Part shown: one piece after another, positions 59,091 to 64,000 of the stretch
Numbering within the stretch: the first letter of the stretch is position 1
How the letters are laid out: every line of letters begins with the position of its first letter
Source of the DNA: Vombatus ursinus
Lineage: Eukaryota; Chordata; Mammalia; Diprotodontia; Vombatidae
Direction of reading: 5' to 3'
Assembly: GCF_900497805.2 (NCBI RefSeq)
Contig: NW_020954636.1
Coordinates: 1,970,432 to 2,034,431, forward strand
Length of the DNA stretch: 64,000 nucleotides
The notes under the pieces: generated by a model
Databases searched by the model: none
Told to the model about the DNA's origin: nothing
The model's input: only the letters and a program-made list of their open reading frames with translations
Program-made: the position numbers and the translations under genes

Positions 59091-61565
59091 CTAAATGCTT
59101 ACATGAATAAGATAGAGAAAGAGGAGATCAATGAATTGGGCATGCAATGAAAAAAAAACTAGAAAAAGTACAACTTAAAAATCCTCAATTAAATACCAAA
59201 TTAGAAATACTGAAAACCAAAATAGAGATTAATAAAATTGAAATTAAGAAAACTATTGAACTAATAAATTAAACTAAGAGCTGCTTTGATGGGAAAAAAA
59301 CAATAAAATGGATAAATATTTGGTTAATTTAACTTTTAAAAAAAGAAAGAAGAAAACCAAATTACCAGTATCAAAAATGAAAAGAGTGATTCCAGTACCA
59401 ATGAAAAATAAATTAAACAATAATTAGGAACTATTTTGCCCAACTTATGCCAATAAATTTGACAATCTTAGTAAAGTGGATAAATATTTTAAAAATATAA
59501 ATTGCTCAGATTAACTGATAATGAAGTAAAATACTTAAATAACTCCATCTCAGAAAAAGAAATTGAATAAGCCATTGATTAACTCCCTAAGATAAAATCT
59601 CCAGGGCCAAATGCTTTACAAGTGAATTCTATCAAATATTTAAAGGACAATTAGTTCCAATACTATATAGATGATTTGGGAAAATAGCCGAGGAAGAAGT
59701 CTTACCAAATTCTTTTTATGATACAAATATAGTGCTGATACCTAAACTGGGAAGAGTCAAAACAGAGAAAGAAAATTATAGACCAATTCCCCTAATGAAG
59801 TTAGATGCAAAAATTTTAAATAAAATATCAACAAATAGATTACAGTACATTGTCACAAGAATTATATGCTATGACCAGGTAGGATTTATACCAGGAATTC
59901 AGGGCTGGTTCAATATTAGGAAACCTATCAGCACAACTGATCAAATCAACAACAAAACTGACAGAAACCACATGATCATCTCAATAGATGCAGAAAAAGC
60001 TTTTGACAAAATACAACACCCATTCCTATTAAAAGCACTAGAGAGCCTAGGAATAAAGGGAGTCTTCCTTGAAATGATAAGTAGCATCTACCTAAAACAT
60101 TCAGTATGCATCATATGTAATGGGGATAAGCTAGAAGCATTTCCAGTAAGATCAGGGGTAAAACAAGGATGTCCATATCACCACTGTTGTTCAATAAGAT
60201 ACTATAGACAGTAGCTTTAGTGATAAGAGAAGAAAAAGAAATTGAAGGTATTAGAATAGGCAAAGAAGAAACAATGCTATCACTCTTTGCAGATATGATG
60301 ATATACTTAGAGAATCCTAGAGAATCAAGTAAAAAACTACTTGAAATAATAAACTACTTTAGCAAAGTTACAGGCTATAAAATAATGCCACATAAAGCAT
60401 CAACATTTTTATATATTACCAACAAAGATAGAGATAGAAAGAGAAATTCCATTTAAAGTCACTGTAGACATCATACAATATTTAGGAGTCTCCCTCCCGA
60501 AACAAACCTGGGAACTATATGAACACAATTACAAAACACTTTTCACACAAATAAAGTCAGATCTAAATAATTGGAAAAACATCAGTTGCTCATGGGTAGG
60601 CCAAGCTAATATAATAAAAATGACAATTCTACCTAAGCTAATTTACTTATCCAGTCCTACACCAATCAAACTACTAAAAAATTATTTTATAGAACTAGAA
60701 AAAATAATAACAAGATTCATTTGGAATAATAAAGGTCCAGAACATCAAGGGAACTAATGAAAAGAAATGCAGGGGAAGGTGGCCTAGCTGTTCCTGCTCT
60801 TAAATTGTATTATAAAGCAGCAATCATCAAAACTGCTTGGCACTGGCTAAGACATAGAGTGATGGATCAGTGGAATAGGTTAGATATGTAAGACGCAGTA
60901 GTCAATGACTATAGTAATTTACTATTTGATAAATCCAAAGACCCCAGCTTCTGGGATAAGAACTCACTATTTGACAAAAACTTCTAGGAAAACTGGAAAA
61001 AAGTATGGCAGAAACTAGGCATAGACCAAAATCTTACACCATATACCAAAATAAAGTCAAAATGGGTTCATAATTTAGATATAAAGGCTGATACTATAAG
61101 CAAACTGGGAGAGCAAGGAATAGTTTACCTGTCAGACTTATGGAGAATGGAAGAATTTATGACCAAACAGGAGATAGATAACTAACTTTGATAGACTTAG
61201 GCCTTCTCAGCTATGCAAAGATCTAAGTCGTCTCCAAAACTCTCATGATAGAAAATGCTATCCACCTCCAGAGAAAGAAATATGGAGTTTGCATGTAGAT
61301 CAAAGTATACTATTTGCTAGTTTTTTTTCTTCTGTTTTGTTGTGTTTCTTCTTTCTTTTGGTCCCTACTATTGGTTCCAATTCTTCCTTACAACATCACT
61401 AATGTGAAAATGTGGTTAATAGGAATGTATATGTAGACCTTATATCAGAATGCACACCATCTTGGGGAGATAGGAGGGGAGGGAGGAGGAGAAAAATTTA
61501 AAACTCAAAAGAATTTGGAAGTGATTCTTGAAAAGTAAAAATAAATTATTAATAAAAAAAAAGAT
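59091..61565 (+). mobile_element. 5'-truncated L1 with ORF2 reverse transcriptase
   Basis: It starts within ORF2 at CTAAATGCTTACATGAATAA. The frame at 59732-60214 has RT blocks [26 protein letters not shown] and [18 protein letters not shown], then SGVKQGCP. The next frame (60220-60456) has LFADMMIYLENP, where the catalytic FADD is changed to FADM. Later ORF2 parts (WNNKGPEHQG, then DQWNRL-like) and a 3' UTR run to an A-rich end at ~61558. It is broken in several places and inactive. Confidence 0.9.
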
Positions 61566-61569
61566 TTGT

Positions 61570-61735
61570 CTAGGTCTCTCTGAGTTTAGTTGTCTCATAC
61601 AGGTTTATACAGCTAGAGTGGGTCAAAAGTAGGATTTTAAACAAGGTCATCTTGACTGAGGATGACTGCATCTATTAAACTACAATGTCTCTGCTTTGTA
61701 CATGATAGGTACATAATAAATCCTTATTGATTTGA
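61570..61735 (-). repeat. MIR/L2-like fragment
   Basis: TTTATACAGCTAGAGTGGGT and AAGTAGGATTTTAAACAAGG are reversed MIR-like. 61700-61735 looks like a SINE/L2 tail (CATAATAAATCCTTATTGAT). An (ATTC)n tract is at 61955-61980. 61981-62453 and 62654-62940 have no recognised gene. Confidence 0.5.
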
Positions 61736-62471
61736 ATAACTGTGAATTGTGCAGCCAAGGCAAAGACCATAAAGAGGTCTGACAGCTGTCTTGGACTGAA
61801 AGGACAACAGAAAAAAAGTATCCTATAAGTTTGCACCCAAAATACTGCTCCATTACTGATGGAACAAAAGAAATGAAATAAGATACAAAATAACTGAAGG
61901 CACTGCTGAAAACATTTTAAGAGGAAGAGGATGAAAATACATAAAAAGATGACCACTTCATTCATTCATTCATTCATTCAATAATTATTAAATAGTCTCT
62001 TTAAAAGGCATTAAAAGCCTTTTATATCTAATTCTGTAGTATTGATCTTACTAAGAGAGTATTCAACATTCCTTAAGACAAACGAATTATATTTTAAAAT
62101 CAATAAGTTAAAGTAATTTAAAATTAAGGAAGGGCTTTATATACCTATGAAACTCCCTTCTACTAGGAAATAGGAACTCACAGTTTTGTGCTAAAATATG
62201 TAAAGGCATAAGATAAGATTTTTTCTTTCCTTATTTCTGCCTTTAATGGTAGAAACAGGAATAAACACTTTCAGGACTAATGGAAATGTCACCCCAGTAT
62301 TTATATTTCTGTAAACCATACTATTTTAATGCCCTATGGTACAAGTTATTATTAACATTGATTAGAAATTATGGTATTGGGAAATGAATCCATATAGGTG
62401 GACTAAAATGAGCATTTTTACAGAGTTCTAACATTCCCCTCTAAACAACTTTTAAAAGTGTATCAAACCAG

Positions 62472-62635
62472 GGACAGCTAGGTGGCACAGTGGACAGAGC
62501 ACCAGCCCTGGAGTCAGGAGGACCTGAGTTCAAATCTGTCCTCAGACACATGATACTTACTAGCTGTGTAACCCTGGGAAGTCACTTAACCCGACTGCCT
62601 GGACAGAAAAAAAACACAAACAAACAAACAAACAA
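62472..62635 (+). mobile_element. Marsupial tRNA-type SINE with 18-bp target duplication
   Basis: GACAGCTAGGTGGCACAGTG head, CCAGCCCTGGAGTCAGGAGG, ATACTTACTAGCTGTGTAAC and an (AAAC)n tail, essentially full length. Flanked by exact AAAAGTGTATCAAACCAG at 62454-62471 and 62636-62653. Confidence 0.95.
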
Positions 62636-62940
62636 AAAAGTGTATCAAACCAGATTTGAAATAGGATAATCAACCAACAAATAACAGTGAGCCATTTTTC
62701 TAGTCCTGGACAGCTTAGGATGACAGAAAAATGTCTGTGGACATTGGAGTGGGGGCTGGATAGGAGCAGAGTGGGATGAAAGTAGCACTAACTATGGACC
62801 TTGGAAATGACAATGGGAGGCTATAATAGAACCACTAAAAGTATTCAGAGCTAAGGGACATGAAAAGATTAAACGCCTTGTAAGAAAGAGATTACAGGGG
62901 ACCTTTCTGTTAGTGCTGAGTGGAGGACCCAGGGCCACTT

Positions 62941-64000
62941 GGCAACTTCATTGCTGATCACAGTTACTGACTAAAGAGGAGTATTTGCTGTTGCAAGATA
63001 GTAGGGGCATCTTCCTGGATATGGGTCACAGTTCCAGTGGGGAGAGGAGTTGTAGTCATGAGGTGGCAGAAACTAGAATTCTCCCTAAATCACATCACTT
63101 TGGAAGTACTGACAACTTACAGGCTCCCCAGACCTAGCCGAGAAAACAGCAGGACATAAAAATCAAAAGACAAAGGCAGACAGCCATCCACCCCAAGAGG
63201 TGAGAAAAGCCTACCCAACTCTAACATAAAAGCTAAGTCAAGTGAGAGGCCAGCAAAGGAGCAAGTGGCAATGAGAAAGATCCTGACCAAAATAAAAAAA
63301 AAGTTTCTATGCTCATTTGGAACGCTATAAAAATGTGCATACCATTTGACCCAGCAAAAGCATTTCTAGGGCTGTATCCCAAAGAGATCATAAAAATGAG
63401 AAAAGGACCCACATGTACAAACAATATTTATAGCAGCACTTTTGTGGTGGAAAGAATTGGAAATTATTTCATCAATTGGGTAATGACTGAACAAGTTGTG
63501 GTATATGAATGTAATGGAATACTATTGTGCTGTAAGAAATGATGAGCAAACAGACTTCAAAAAACCCGGAAAGACTTGTATGGACTGATACTGAGTGAAG
63601 TGAGCAGAACCAGGAGAACATTGTACATAGTAGCAGCCACGTTGTGTGATGACTAACTTTGATAGACTTAGCTCTTCTCAGCAATTCAAGGATCTAAGAC
63701 ATCTCCAAAAGTCTCATGATGGAAAATGCTATCCATATTCAGAGAAAGAACTATGGAGTTTGAATGGAGAGTGAGGCATACTATTTGCTCATTTTTTTCC
63801 TCCTCTGTTTTGTTTTGTTTCTCCTTCTTGTGGTTCCTTCTATTGATTTTAATTCTTCTTTACAACATGACCAATGTGAAAATATGTATCCAATTGCATG
63901 CCATCTTGGGTAGAGAGGTGGGGAGGCAGGGGGAGAAATTTTAAAACTCAAAAGCTTAAAGAAATAAATGTTGAAAACAAAATAAATTAATAAAAAAGTT
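62941..64000 (+). mobile_element. Internally deleted L1: 5' region joined to ORF2 3' end
   Basis: 62960-63305 matches the 5' region of the element at 43408-43740. At ~63316 the sequence jumps directly to the ORF2 C-terminus (KMCIPFDPAKAFLGLYPKEI, 63330 on) and continues through the 3' UTR (CCATCTTGGGTAGAGAGG) to an A-rich end at the window edge. Most of ORF1 and nearly all of ORF2 are missing. Residual frames are short and interrupted. Confidence 0.8.

Overview
The window is vertebrate genomic DNA and almost certainly marsupial. It carries tRNA-derived SINEs of the marsupial WSINE/Mar1 kind, some with an RTE-type 3' tail, several marsupial-style L1 3' ends, and many old MIR/THER and L2 copies. 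The species cannot be fixed from the sequence alone. A 10-N assembly gap lies at 48417-48426.

The genes are a tandem array of four olfactory receptor copies of the OR2A subfamily, all on the + strand, near 0.06-1.0, 20.2-21.1, 41.4-42.3 and 57.2-58.2 kb. They form two pairs: copies 1 and 2 are closest to each other, and copies 3 and 4 to each other. Only copy 3 (41378-42310) looks fully intact. Copy 1 has a one-base deletion. Copy 2 is open throughout but has GTG where its sister has the start ATG, right beside the splice acceptor. Copy 4 has one in-frame TGA at a former CGA codon. The 3' flanks are also duplicated within each pair.

The only other recognisable host gene material is a processed TFAM pseudogene on the - strand (about 53.48-56.14 kb), split in two by a later L1 insertion (53.885-55.751 kb).

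Most of the remainder is layered repeats. 1.6-6.7 kb: L2, stacked L1 fragments on the - strand, a hAT-like DNA transposon at 3101-3710 and a MIR. 7.1-7.7 kb: an LTR-like fossil. 9.1-12.2 kb: an L1-lineage element carrying ORF1. 21.6-24.1 kb: three L1 pieces. 25.4-30.2 kb: an L1/HAL1-like element interrupted by a second L1 and three SINEs. 33.7-38.9 kb: L2, MIR and a set of local direct and inverted duplications. 39.9-41.2 kb: an old L1. 43.4-44.4 kb: a decayed ORF1. 51.2-51.8 kb: a MIR split by an L2. 59.1-61.6 kb: a 5'-truncated L1 with reverse transcriptase. 62.9-64.0 kb: an internally deleted L1.

I found no CRISPR, operon, RNA gene or convincing novel biological system. The points most worth a second look are the separate single lesions in three of the four receptors, the split TFAM retrocopy, a 25-bp perfect inverted repeat around 5.9-6.3 kb, and the composite duplications at 35-39 kb.
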